Positions 1 to 13,900 of a stretch of DNA of 64,000 nucleotides are shown in pieces (position 1 is the stretch's first letter; each line of letters opens with the position of its first letter). The notes beneath the pieces are model-generated. The model made no database searches and had not been told where the DNA came from. It worked only from the letters and a program-made list of their open reading frames with translations. The position numbers were made by a program, and so were the translations under genes. Origin of the DNA: Tigriopus japonicus (taxonomy: Eukaryota; Arthropoda; Copepoda; Harpacticoida; Harpacticidae). Location: contig CM021323.1 in the NCBI GenBank assembly GCA_010645155.1, positions 1,047,196 to 1,111,195 of the forward strand, written 5' to 3'.

Positions 1-1783
1 AGAATGACTTCTCCCTCGCCTATGACCAATGTGAAAAATAAAGATAAAATAGCATCACATTTTTTTGTGGGTTGCGGATATTTCATTACCGCTATAAGAA
101 ATGGGATTCCCTGTAAAGAAAGTTGATCATTAATTTTACTACATAAAATATAGAATTAACACTTATATGATATTTGGCCTACCAAGGAATTAGTGTTGGC
201 AGATCTTTACCTACAACCCTTGAATAGTGGGTTGATCAGGAATAGTATTTAAAAATTTGTCAAATCCTGTCTTAAATTCTATTAGAGGATCAGCTCTTGC
301 ATACTTCCGACGAAAAATTAAAGCAGGTTTTACCCAAAACTCGATAAAATAGTTCTTTATGTCGTTACCAGAATAAAGTAATTTCATACAATTTTAATGG
401 ATTTGTCACTCCTTGAGACTCTCTTAATTATTTAAAAAAAATATTGATACATTATGGGTACATCCACATTCAACTCACACCACTTATTCTTCTTGTATAT
501 TCATTCTACTCATATTGTACTTGTATTTATGTTGAATATCTATGCCAAGTCTTCGTTGTTCAATAGAAAAGCACGTTGTCTGCAATTGGTCCCACGAACA
601 AAAGGGCTTCTTTGCACTTGGACGTTTCTTTGGCACACAGCTTGGCGTCAAAGTTTTCTATATGGCGCCGTTTTTTGCTTCGTTCACATTCATTGTTCTC
701 GATTCGATTCGATTCGTCTCAATTAGTACTCGACGTTGTCCAAGATTTATCAGAGAAGCAGCAAAAAACATGGATGGCTCTTGAAACTTTTCCTGGACAA
801 CTCCTCAAAAGTCGGAGATTATGAAATCATTCGGACAAGCTTCATGACTTCTTGGACATCACTGGTCTGAATGAAATCACATGGAAAGTCTGGCAGATAG
901 TGAACCATTTTTGGACCTTGGAATGCAATTCATCAATCTTGTCCCCCCCTCCCTTGGATCACAAACTAGCAAAGAAATCTGATCAATTAGAGCAAAGACT
1001 TTAGATTAATCCACGGAAGAGATCGGTGTACGGAGGGTTGGAAAGACGATTTATCTGTCCCAAAAATGAAGGAGATTGACGTCAATTTCGATATGAAGCC
1101 CAATCAATCCTGAAAGAGAAAGTCCAACGATTCTTCCTATTACGTTATATTTCATAGAGTAAACAAAGAATTGTAGTGAATGGGTGACAAATACATATTT
1201 CACGGCATGGATAAAACATTCAAAGATGAAATTGGATTGCAGTAATACTGGCATTTAGTGCAAACGTCGGATTCTTGGGCTCGAATCCCTTGCTGCTATT
1301 TCACCTGCGTTCCATCAATCACGTGGGAACTTGGAGAAACTTGGAACCTCTCAATCGACCAACTTCTTCACTAAAAAGATCAATTCACAACTAGGTCATT
1401 TCCCTTTCGGCACTCCGAACCCACCCATGTCTATTTTCGTTCAATAAAGGATATCAAAAAGCAAGTTCCAACTCTTACCATGATATGTCCCAAGGCCAAT
1501 GAGAAAAAGATCCAGATTACTTGGGTGGTCGACGGCCACGAGTGATGAGCTGAATTCGTGTGGAGGGATTGGTAATTATCTCCTAAGGGGGAAAACAGAG
1601 AAGAACGAGCATGAATCCCATGTGACAGATAAGATCCTCTTCAAAGACAAATGGTCAACTGATAAGTCCCCCATTCCCGAGTCATTGGATTTCGAGAGGG
1701 GTGGAAATGATCCAATATGTGTTCAACATGGTCCTCCTCTTCATCTTGCTCGAATCCAATCCAATCTACGTGCTATAACTCAC
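1..1783. other. Region downstream of the last dpr exon seen
   Basis: It holds the LINE 3' end at about 58-322 and otherwise AT-rich sequence. The C-terminal exon of dpr (a short tail with a hydrophobic end in the family) should lie here or beyond the edge, but I could not identify it. Confidence 0.5.
58..322 (-). mobile_element. LINE 3' end, 5'-truncated copy A
   Basis: Reads as the same 3' end as the LINE at 61412-62976. Shared blocks include gggattccctgtaaag, a ggcctaccaa/gatctaccaa block, ggatcagct and ttccgacgaa. Similarity stops near 322, so only the last portion of the reverse transcriptase ORF and the 3' untranslated region remain. The low-coordinate side has a T-run, which is an A-run on the element strand, as expected for a LINE tail. 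Confidence 0.75.
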
Positions 1784-1955
1784 CATGAATGACGTGAACC
1801 TTGACGTTGGAAGGAGTGACCAGATCACCTGCTCGACACGTGTAAGTGCCGCCATCCTCGGTTCGAGCTTGCTGGATAATCAAAGAGCTCACCGTGGTGG
1901 CCGCTTTGTTCGTGAGTACACTCACTCCTCCACGGGTTGAGGTGTAATCAATGGG
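1784..1955 (-). CDS. dpr: dpr exon: second half of Ig2
   Basis: The acceptor is tcaatttccag and the donor is gtgagtt after CATG. The translation runs PIDYTSTRGGVSVLT, then SSLIIQQARTEDGGTYTC and ends PSNVKVHVIH, matching the DE, EF and FG strands of Dpr Ig2 with its closing cysteine. It has no initiator and was not visible as an open frame with a start codon, so I recovered it from the splice sites and homology. It ends in phase 1; the next exon was not found. Confidence 0.88.
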
Positions 1956-4900
1956 CTGGAAATTGAAAAGAAGAAGTAGTAGAAAAAGTTACGAAAGTGC
2001 CATTTGATCGACGGGTTAAGCCAAAGTCTGGTTCCAATTCCGAGCGGATTCCCAGAGTCAAAAAGGGGCCTTCAACTTTGATGTTCCAATGGCTTATCTT
2101 GAGCGATGATGGAATGCTCTAGCATTCGGTTACAACTCAGGGGAATTGGGGTCAAGTACTGATTCCTTGTGAACGAGGCTTCTTCGTTTACTTAGTTGAG
2201 CTAGAAAATGTGGTTCGTTTGGTCTTGAATCAGGCCTTGCTTGACCGCTGAAGGACAAGATGTTCCTCCGTTCAGTCATTATTTTGGTCAAAATGGAACA
2301 CACAAACACGTGCAAAGGTCCTCCTCCTCTTTTTTAAATCAAAACCCTTGACAAACACTAACCCTAAAAGGCTTTTCAATCAGACTGACTTCTTCCGGTG
2401 GAATCCTCCACTATTCATCAATGTCACCAGGGTTACAACTGAAACATTGTGTGTGGTAATCCTCCATCCTTCGCATATTCATTCATTGAGAGAAACTTTT
2501 TGCTCTCTCCACTCGCTAATGGATTGGCTTTTGTGCAAAATTCATCTCCGAGTAAGATCTAACATGCCCTTGGGCCTTCCAACTTTGTTCCAGGCATACA
2601 TAGATATGCACGCTCCCAACACAAATACCCCAACCACCGAAAACCAACCAACGTTGCCTAGATACCTGATAAGTTTGGACCACCGTTCCACCCGTTTGCT
2701 TTTGATGGATAATCTGAGGGGGGCTTTTTACTGAACACTCTCTAAACTTTCCCAATGGCGAGTGAAATAAAAGAAAATATACACCACTTACATGACCATT
2801 GTGCTGCCATTGTACAATACTCGGTGGTCCAGGTGTGTGTTGAACGATACAGGTGATGTTGATGGTGCTTCCAACGTCGACGAACATCTCGGGTTTCCCG
2901 AGGATCGTGGCCACGGGCACTGCAACAGTCAGAAAACAAGATGGACCCATGAACAAAGTAAGCTCGTTAAAATCTGACAACGCTCTGTGATAATCCTTCC
3001 TCAGGACATTCCCTAAACTCGACCGTGGAGGCAACTTTTGCATTATTTGACAAGTTTTTATGGCTAGGAATGGTCGTTGGAGCCATTCGCGGATCGTAAT
3101 CACGGCCAAGTTCCAAGTTGGTCGAGGTTTATGAACGAGTGTAGTGTCTTCGGGATGGTTTCACCGAAAGTATCGTTGCTCGAGGGCCATCAGGTACTAA
3201 TTTAGGAAAGCACCAGATTCCTAGCAATATTTTTAAGATACCCTTGCCTTCAAAGTCAACCCTACAAGGAGGAATGAAGTACTGTAAGGAAGGCAAAAAG
3301 TACGATGAGATTGCAATTTTATTTATCTGCATTTGGCGCAGAATGGCTATCGATAAGGTTTTTTGTTGGTTGTTGGCACGACCGTTGAAGACTGTTGTTG
3401 AATATTCTTCACAATATTGGCAACATGCCCTCGTCTAGTCTGAATCGCAAGTCCAAACAAGGCTTTTCGAGGTTTCAAGGAGTGAATGTATGCAGCAAGG
3501 TTTTGTGCTAATCGACCTCCATTTGGTCTTATGTATGAAGAAAATAATTGCACTTAGACTTGCATGTGGTATTCCCAAACACACCGAGGTCCTTGAGGTT
3601 ACATTCATAACCGGACTTTGCCCAAGGTCATTGCCATGAGCTCACCAATTAGAGGAGGTCTGCTTGGTTATGCTTCGCCATGCAGTGAATAATTAGTCTC
3701 AAACCAGGCGAGTTATACTTGCAACGCACCATTTTCTGCCAACTATAAATTCGTTAGAGCGGAGAGTGGGATAAGTTCATTAATTAATTCGGCGAATTTC
3801 GTCGTCCTCCGTCTTGAGGGGTGCGGAAATCTCCGGCAAATTTCCTTGGAATTTTTCCCATTTGCCAACTGCCTTGTCCCATGTTGGTCTAAAAAAGGTT
3901 AGGAATGTCAGCTCGACCAGCTTAAAGGAAAAGAAGGTCAAAAAAGAGCCAAGAGCAAGAGGCCTCTCTGTACTTTGTTTTGAATAACAAGTTGCTCTAG
4001 CATAAATGGCTTGTCAAATGGAGGGCTAATGATATGATAATAACCCAACCCAACCACGGCATTGTCTCAAGCTTGAACGAGCTTCAATGGCTCACTTATT
4101 ACCACGCAATTGTAACAAGTGCGCCAAAAAACGATGCCAAAACTCTGGTTCGGCGGGTCCGATGGTCTTCGATGTGGTTGGTGCTGGAGGCTCTTCAATG
4201 TAATTATGAGCTCTAAAAGTAGATTGTGCTACCAGACGAGAAGAGTGATCTTGAGGCTGCTCTCAACTCTTTGCCTGGACCCCAAAACACCCCTAGTACG
4301 TACTAGTACTCTAGGGTCGTTGAGTATGGAATGTGAAGGGCCCCCAGTCTAAAATCTCGTCACAGCCAACAACAAGACAACTAGCAAACAGTAAAAAAAG
4401 CCAAGGAGGAAGGCTCTTCAATGCCACATAATAAAGGACCAAGATGATTAAACTTGTACTGCATACAAAAGCCCCTCATCTTGTTATTTGGCAACTAAGT
4501 CGAGGAGGGCGCTTAGCAAATTCTTGCTTTGTGCCAAGGCTAAGTTAGGTTTTGTCTGAGGTTAGTAGGAAATCAAAGTACGCAAGTGTTAGAAGAGTAC
4601 ACTCAAACCGGCTTACCACTGCCCGAAACCCGGATGGGAGTGGCGGGTGCTGAAAAGACGAAATGAAACAATCAGCGAGTGGACCGTTGAATGAAAGAAA
4701 CCACTTTCATTTCCTCTGATTTACTACGACGCTTTTCTCGATGGTTGTCTTTCTCGTTTTGGGGACTTTTCTTTTTCTCAAGAGAGATCAATTCCGCAGC
4801 ATTACCATTATCAGCGTTTCCAATTGAGATTGAAAGACCCCCTTTACTTTTTTCCCCACAAGTTCGACTTCACACTCACTCGAAGACCAATGACCGAATG

Positions 4901-7900
4901 GAACGATGAGCACTTTCCATTCCTAGTATTTTCCATGCAAGTCCATGGAGCCGATTTTGTTTGTTGTTGAGTACAGTATTTGGCCTTACCATTTCGTAAT
5001 TGTTAATGAATTATCAAGCTTTCTAATTTGAGTTCAGATTGGTGATCAAAACCAGAGATCTGCCACAGAATGGTCAAATACTTTATAATTGCAAGTTTAG
5101 CTCGAGTACTCACAGTCAGCCAACGGTTTGGTCGTGTTGGCTTGACCTTTTGGCCATAAAGCAAATCTTACGAATGTTATGCTCGTTTCACCCTTTTGTG
5201 TCCACTCTGTGATAAACCTCGTAAATGCTTCCAATCTTTCTTGGCTTTATGACCGTGTACTGTGTGTTTATTTCTTCCCCTCCAAAATTTTACATTTGTG
5301 TACGTCCTGCACACCTGAATGCTTGGGAGCCTATTGGAACAGATGTTGGCATCCGAGCAACGAGAAGGTTTCCATATTGCACTATTTCTTCATTTAAAAA
5401 CAATGTTCTGGACTGATTTATGAGCCTACAAATATTAGCCTTGATTTACTCTCTTCGTCCTCCAGTATGTCCTTGAGGATATATTTCTTGTCGCCATCTC
5501 CAATTTGGAGGATAGAGATCTGGAACGGAACCACTTAATGTGGATAGCATTAAGCACCATCCTCTCCGGATGCTTATTCACCACACTTGTAAATGTGTTT
5601 TCCAAGGTGCATGCAGTCAGTCGAGAATGAAGAAAACCACTTGATACCTTTCTCTGTCTCGACAGAGTGGTCGGTGATCGGCAAACCGTACCCACAACTC
5701 GACCCAAGGCCGGAGAAACCACCAAACGCCAAGAGCATTGGCAGAAAGCATGATCTGAATTTTAACCAGTTCAATATGTATGGGCATATTTACCAATAAT
5801 GGCGTCCCTCCTTGCTGGTAAAAGGGACTGAGGGAAAGAGTTAAGAAACTTTGGGTCGATCGCGTTGCTTTCTTTCCCATTCACAATAGACTACTCAACC
5901 GTTGGTTGAACGGGATCGGAATTTGGATTTGGCATGTTATTGTAAAGAATGGGCCCCATCAGTTGGCGAGTTGGCAAATGATCAAAATTGAGATCGCAGA
6001 CTTGGTCTAGCAGGAAGGAGGAAGAATGCTCAACGGAAACCCAACGATCAAGGAGTCTCCTGAAGGTTTAGTTTTGCTAAGAACTACAACAACTGCTGTG
6101 GCAGGCATTCGGGGCACAATGGATTTACCTCGTTTTTATGGCCCAGTTTGATGCGACCATGGTTGTTGTGGTTCTCTTGAGACCGGCTCACCACAAAATT
6201 CAAATTTTCCACCTTCATACAAAAAAGTTCCGCAATGCCCAATTGACTTGAGCAAACTGTTCCACGACGACAACTCTTCAGGAGTTTGACATATATCCCA
6301 TTCAACTTGGAGCGTGACTCAGACCAGACGGTGCTAAGGACGTCTTGGAGAGACTTGGTTGGTTTCGATTATCAACACGTTAACGCGATGCCGCCTCTCA
6401 CACTGCATTTTTTGGTAATCCAATTCTGCGAACCACTGATCACGAGACCGAGATAACACGGTATCACTTGTTCATCGGAAGGCCAAAATGGCACGAACTC
6501 GGCCAAAGTTTTGTCAGTGGCTCTTTGAGTTGGTTTTTTTCAACAAAGGAGCGTGTTGTACATAAAGGGCCCGTAATGGGTATGAATCGTAATGTTGTGG
6601 CTGAAGTAGGCAGTCGAAGTTTGCGGCTTAGCTTTGGCCAAAAAAAAAAGGTCAGTGAGCTGAAGTTCCATGGGAGAAAGCCATTTACTTCAATCTGACT
6701 TCTTATCGGCTTGCTATTTCTTGCCTGAACATGGGAACAACCTACGGGGGAAACATAGCCCACGTAAGTCTAAATGACCAAATTGGAGATTTTCAGGAAA
6801 AACCAACTCTTAAGCAAAATCTTGACTTCTGCGCGATGAGCTTTGAGTTCCCCTGGCAACCATCTCCCACAATACCAAGTAAAATGCGGAGATAGTTGGA
6901 CCAATACCCTTTCTCATTGGAAAGATCAATCCATTTGACTAGAGAAAAGACGAGACGTTGTTGATCCAAGTTCCGACTGGATCCATATTTCTTCCTTTTC
7001 TTTGGGGTTGAAGGCTCAGGTCATAAGATATGCGGGGAGCCGAGATCTCAACAATCTAAGAAAAAGAATCATTCCCAAGCTTTATGTAAACGACCGTGAA
7101 AAAGTGCTGCCCCGATTGGAAAGAGCGTAAACCTCTTAGGATGGAAAAAAAATCTAGTCAGCCTCGATTTTCCCATCAGCTTTGGAACCGTGTTCATCAT
7201 GCGTAGAGATTTAGTACGAATGAGAATACCTTAAATCAGACCGATCATCGCATCGCAGACAACTGAGACCAGCAAGCAACGAAGATCAGACGGAGATCGC
7301 CTTTTGTCCAGTAGAGCGATTCAATTCACTACCATGGAGGAGGGTGGCCTAGGAAAAGGTCTAATTTTCCGCCCCATTCGCCCGGGAGACTTTGAAGCCC
7401 TTCTTTACTTTTCCTTCTTCCCATCTTTCTGGGACCAAAAGCTGAACACCGACTGAATGCTCGGCCAAACTGAGTCGTGGTCGGACTAGCTAGACAGAAC
7501 CAGACTTGGGCACAAGCCCAGACATTCAAAAAATAACCATATCAACGCGGCGGTTGGACCACATTGACTGTCCATTGGTTGAGGAGATTCTCAAAAGAAA
7601 ATATTTAATCTTGCTCCATGTGTCATAGTAAGACAAACATGGGTGTAAACACCGTTAAGGTATTCATTTGAGACAGGACAAGTCACTTGTCAAGATTATG
7701 GGACAACCTTAAAGTTTAGACCACCTTTAACGAGCCCTTTTAAAGATACGGAGGGGAGCATTTTAAGGCGTGTCTCTGAAGGAAGAATATAAAAAAAGCA
7801 CGATCTTGACTTCATTCCTTGATCTTGATGTATTGTATAGAAAGAGTATGTATTTAAAGCTTAGGGAATTGGACATTCCAAAAACCCCTCTTTGAGTTGA

Positions 7901-10900
7901 GTTACTGATCTTGTCAAACATGGTTCCATGTTTCAAGGTTAAATGTGCAGGGTGAATTGTACATTTTCAAATAAAGCACAAAAATGATGTTTGTTGCAGG
8001 TTCGTGTACAGTAATATTTATTCATAGAGGAAATCGGTCTTTTTTATACAAGTTGCAGTTCAAAACATAATGCTAGTTCGTGCTTTCAACAAACCAAGAA
8101 GCACTGGAATCATGGAGTGGGAGGCTAGCAATGAGAATAATGATTTCCAGTAAGAACAATTCAATTACGTTCTTCTGCAAATGAGACCTTGTATATTTTG
8201 ACAAGATTACGTATTTCAATTTTCAGCTCAATTGAACCTCGGAGTCAAAAGTTCTGCTCACTCAAAGCTCAGTGCAAATCCTACCGAGAATTAAATAAAC
8301 TAGCCCTTTTGTGGTAGTCGTTTTACCACAAAAGGGCGAACTCATTCATTCTATGCTCTCTTCAGTACATAAGTTTGAGAAGGCATAACTTTTCACTCCG
8401 GCATTCGATTGGGCTGAAATTTGAAATACGTGTTCTTCTCTATGCAAGCCAGTTTCATTTGCAGAAGAACGCAAATGGTTCGTTTCTGCTGGAAATCATA
8501 ATTCTCATTACTAGCCTCCCACTCCATGATTCCAGTGCTTCTTGAACAAACATATCGCGGTCAATACGAGGTCACTCGTGAGGTATTCTATTACATTGTT
8601 TGAGTATTTTTCAAATGGATCTGAACATCCTTTTGAAGTTATACGTACATCATGAATTCGTTTTTTGCGTAAGGAATGAGGTTTTGAACATTTTTGCCAT
8701 GGTTGCATCTGTTCATGATTTTTGTACTTGCGGCAGATGAGGAGCGACAACATAAAAACTTGGCACACCCCATTGGTCATGATGAAGGTACTTTCTAGAA
8801 CCTAAGAATTGCCATAAAAAAATGCCCTATGGACAAATCCACTGGTTCAGATTTTCGCCCCTTGAGATCGATTTGTTGGTAGGACCTTTTCCTTACTAAA
8901 AAAAAGCCATACATGACGACATTTTTGTTGGGTTCATGTTTCAACTAAGTGTGTGAAATAAATTACAAATTCAGCACCTATTATTTAAGTTTCACATTAC
9001 CACGTTCTACCCTGTACAGCATGTATGTGAAAACAGGATGTAGTGAAGTTTGTACATTCATTCCGTTTCAAGACGAAACCAAAACAGGCTACACCCTTTG
9101 CTCTGGTATATATCGTGAATTTAAATTGATAACATTGAACAACCTCCAGCTGAAAAATGTGATATGTGAATTGTGAGTCAAAACAGGCATCTCAGACCTC
9201 TGAGTTTCAACAGACTCGAGGCCACATTTGACATTATTTGGCAATGTCGAATGAAGGTCTATCCTCTGATATTAAACAAGGATCGAGGTAGCCGTCATTT
9301 TCCCTTGTACTAATGCCCTGAATATCAACCAATTTGAAAGAGGTCTTAGATCGTGAGATTGAGACCCTTGTCTGAGATTTTATTCAGCCTTGAAGTAATT
9401 TTAAAATACTCCGGAGTTGGGACAAAAGTCATGAGGGTATTGGATCATTGTAACAATGAATATGGCAAGTTCATTCATCGGCAAGACGTCCTTGAAAAAA
9501 GGAACCTTGGAAATGTCTCCAAAAAGACAAAAGAGAATGTGTCTTCCTTTCTGTCTGCATTTCTGTCTTTCTCTTTCCATCTTCTTCGCCTCTCTTTCAT
9601 GACAAAGGGTTTGAAATAATTCCAACAAAAAGTGGAACGAAAGAGAATTGTTGAAGAAAAGCAAGGCCTCGAAATGAGGAACGAGAAGATGCATCAATCG
9701 GGGATTTTGGATCACGTTTAGGTCGTCATCTCCGGCTTTGCCTGTGTCCGCTTTTAACAGTATTCTTCATCCACGTTCAAGTGAGTGAGCACCAAGAGAG
9801 AGAGAAAGATAGTTATGCAACAAATCATGACTAGGAGGAAATTCCGACAAAAGTGCACCCAAACGCAACTTTAGTCCTGACATTGGGCGGCAGTCGGGAA
9901 AACCTTCCCACATTTGAGGTTCTACATTGGTGGACATGGACAGCTACCTAGGAAGGCACCAGATTGCATTGCGAAAGAGCCTTGATCCAAGAATATGGAT
10001 CATGGATTGTGATTGAACATGTGAAAGTATTTTGCAAAGAGAATCTACAAACACTGACAAAGGTTCCACCTTTTTTGAGCGAGAGCTTTTGTACTTTTTG
10101 GCAGATTTGAGCAAACTTCAATTTGGCAGTCATGGTGGATATATTGATTTCGAGCCAACTCTTCCACGAAAACAAAGTAAATTTAGTTGTATTGGTCTCC
10201 AACTTTGTCTCTAAAAAAGAAGCATAACTGATTACAATGAACGAATTTGGAGGATAGTCGATTCGGTGCATTAATTCTGGCTAATCCCGAAAGGAAACGG
10301 TCTGTGCTAAAACTAACGAGTGTGACGATTAACAATCATGGCGCTTTCAAGTTGGAATTCTGCCACTCAAGAGTTTGCTACTTTCCCAATTCCAATTCCA
10401 ATACATCCATGTGGACCATAAAACAAACCATTTACTCCATAAAAACGAATATCTTTCCTTTAAACATGTTTGTGTTTAATTCAGTTCCTTTGTTGTTCTA
10501 CTACGTGACGCTTGTAATAATGCCCTTAAGCAATCATTGTTAAATACTAAATTCAGTTTAGGTTGACCTTGAAGGAAAAGGAGTTTCCTAACTCACAAGT
10601 TTGGGGGAAACAAACTTATTTAGAGCACTGTTTGCCAAGTATCACCCAACTGACGGCTCCCCAAGTTTCCCCACGGAGCTTTCATCTTTGCATTGGGATG
10701 CCACTCCTCTGAGCACCCTCAATAAAGTTCATGGGCATACATTTTCAAATCAAAAGATATGGATGACATTGCTTCAGCCATCTCGAGTTGTGCACTGGGT
10801 TTGTTGCAACCGGAGAGCCTTGAGAAGCAGAGTAGGTTCACCTATTTAAGAGAATAGTTTTTCTTAGTTTTACCTACTTAGAACATGCTTCACCTTGATA

Positions 10901-13900
10901 GGTCTTGTATTAAAAACGGAATCATCAGTCATGTGATGAACTTTTGTCGTTTGTCGAACAAACCATGTTTGTGCTTAGTTCCAGCCAATGCCTGCTTTTA
11001 AACGATTTTACAGCTCAGGTTATTTGGCAAGATAATCCCCGCTTTATAAATTGTAGAAACCTCTAGTGTCTAAGTGGACCAATTTCAATAGCACAATCAA
11101 GTAAGTTAGAGAGAGGGCCTTGAAGTATATTTTCACTTGAACCTTCAGTGTCAATAAATAAGACACATTGTGGTAGAATTAATTAACCCTTCTAGAATAT
11201 TTTTTTTGGGTTGGTTGCGGATTTTCTACTACCGCTGCAAGGAATGTGATTCCCTGCAAAAATAAATCGTAAATGAGATAATTTAAACAATTTATATTTA
11301 TACGAAATTTGGTCTACCAACGAATTATATGATTTCAATACTATAGTTTCGTTTCTCCAAATCAAAATTAAATTCCAGTTTTATGTAGAATGTTCTAAAT
11401 ATTTGAAAAAAAACTGGTAAAGGCTATCAATGTGAACCCATTTCAAACGAATTTTCAAATATGCTCAATCAGGATTGGTCGGTAGTTTTTTTTTCCCTTT
11501 TTTCAAATCTAGAACCACAATTGAATTTACGTCAACAATAACGAAAGATGTATCTTGAAACTTGTTTTCTCCTCAATCCCAAAACAAGGTTGATACTAGA
11601 GCGCTATAATAATTTTATTAAAGCGCTCTAGTTGATACAAGTTTTTTGAGACCAATGAGGTCAAATATCCAAGTGAAACACCGGAAAAGTTATCAAGGAA
11701 GAATCAATGCTGTGACAACTCGACAAATGACAAACTTACTGAGACAGTTTCATTGTGGTTGGATTGAGTCTTGGAGCCAAGTTCATAGGGGCAATGCAAT
11801 GCATTTTAAGGAGATAAAAGAAATTACCCGATCTTATCAAGACACTCGGTTGCCGAAAAGTCTTGCTTTCGTTTATTCTACATTTTTAAAGGTGGTTCAG
11901 GCCCCTTTTTAAATTTGTTTTGTGCACCCATGCACTTTAGTGTCCGGCCTCGGAGACAATCAAAATGGACTGCAAAGTGCACTTGACTTTGTCCTTAGGA
12001 TAGCCTTTGCCATACGGCCTTCTAATGAATAAAAATGACAAGGTTGCAATTGTCACTGGGCTAAAAAGCACAATATCAAAACAGATAACAACATACTCTC
12101 CACTAAGAGGTATTCATTAATCAAATGAGGAACGTGTCTAATTAAATTATCAAGTGTTTTTATAAGCAGCCAAAAATTTTCAAGTTATTTTTGTCATGTC
12201 CAAACAAGAAACACGATTGATAAGCGCCGTTTTTAATAAAGTGGGTTCAGCAAGGGCAATTCTCGAATGTTCCTAGAAAACGTTCAATGAGGACATTCTT
12301 CAATCATTCTTTTCTTTTAGTGGGTGGTGAGTTTTGTATATTGTCAGCATCATTTGTCGTTGAGTTTAACAAATGTGTGTCAGTTAATCTTGAACTTGCT
12401 CAATTTTTCACTTGGTTCTTTAAACGCGTAAGGAATAGAAAATTGTTTCACTTGACACAACATGGTTGTTTCAATTGGTGCATTGAAATAGCCGGTTGAT
12501 GGGAAACTTGCGAGGATCTCATTGGAAAAGATGTGACTTTTGAAAATCCAGACATACATCGGTTAGATATGCGCAGAGTGTAACGATCATGTACTCCACC
12601 TCGTACAATGTTTACTTCCTCCCTCCGGCAGAACGCCTTACAGGGTGTCCCGTAAGAAAGCATGATTGAATAGAGGGAAACATGCTTGCAATGATCGTGT
12701 CAAGTAATTAATTTGTGTCCAATAGGAATAGGAGGATTAAAAATAAGGTTTTAAGACACTGGTCACAAACCAAAGCAACATTGTTCAAATCCAGAGCAAT
12801 GTTGCTGAAAAGAGAGCAAAAGAAATGCAAAATCAACACCAAGCAAAAGGGATTGCTCATGAAAGGTCGAAAAAGATTTCTGTGGAAACTGACAGGTGAT
12901 CCCAATTCTATCTTTGAGAATTCATTTACGCCAAAAAGTAAGTATGTTTAAGTTTGTGATTTGACAAACGACCCGTTGGCCATTCAAACGGATTCCACTT
13001 TGAATCCCTTTCAAATTTGACAAAAAAACTCAGAAACAGCTCTCACTTGTGTTTTATACGTGTCCCTTTCAGCTTAAAGGTTTTGTTTTGGTTTTTCATC
13101 AATTGTCACATCATGATCGAATGATGAGAATAGATAGCAACGTTGAGTCCTTGATATTGTTCAAAGCGATTGGCAAATATGTTTCATTCGTGATGTTGAG
13201 CTCTCCGCATTTGAAAGTTTGTCATTGCTTACAATCTTCAATTCAGGTGAAAAACATTTCAACTTTTAGTGTCTGCTCGACAATTGTGGCTAGAAGTTTT
13301 TTGGGACTAAATGGAAAGTGTTTGCCGTTTCTGCCAATCTTTCATAACGTTTTTTGGTTCAAGCTAATCTAAAGATTTCTCTCCCTAAGGGAGACTCAAT
13401 CAGGGGTTGGTGAGAGGGGAAACATTATTTTACCCTCAAAAAGCTTTGGAAAATGTCTCAAGGGATTTAAAATATGACCGTGATGTTCATCGTTGGACGA
13501 TTATTGCGGAAATTGATGATTTTGGGACAAATATTAGCTAGCCATTTTTCTCCTTCACCCATGTACTTCTTTAGATCTGGCTCGCGTGTTACAAGCTTTT
13601 GACGAATATATGGCAACTGATGATGAAGTGTCTATTGTTTCTGCTTTTGATACTTAATGTCATTGGTTAGACAATTAAAATCTTAATATTAAAAATACAA
13701 TTTTCATTGGAGAAAAAACTTTTGTCGGTCGTTTTCTACCAAATCTAACAGTTCCTGAAAAAAACGCTGGTTAAATGATAAACGTTTTCCAAGTTATCAT
13801 GCTTGGTCCCAAAGGGCTTTGGTAAGCTTTGTATCTCGTCACTTCATAGGATCAGTTTCAGGTCCCTGCCTAACCATGGCACGTTGTTCCTAAGATTCAA

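Noticed and set aside
1210..1285. B-box-like gggctcgaatccc on the plus strand (and a similar gggctcgagtccc near 41508)
   Set aside because: No convincing A box at the right distance and no cloverleaf; too weak to call tRNA or SINE.
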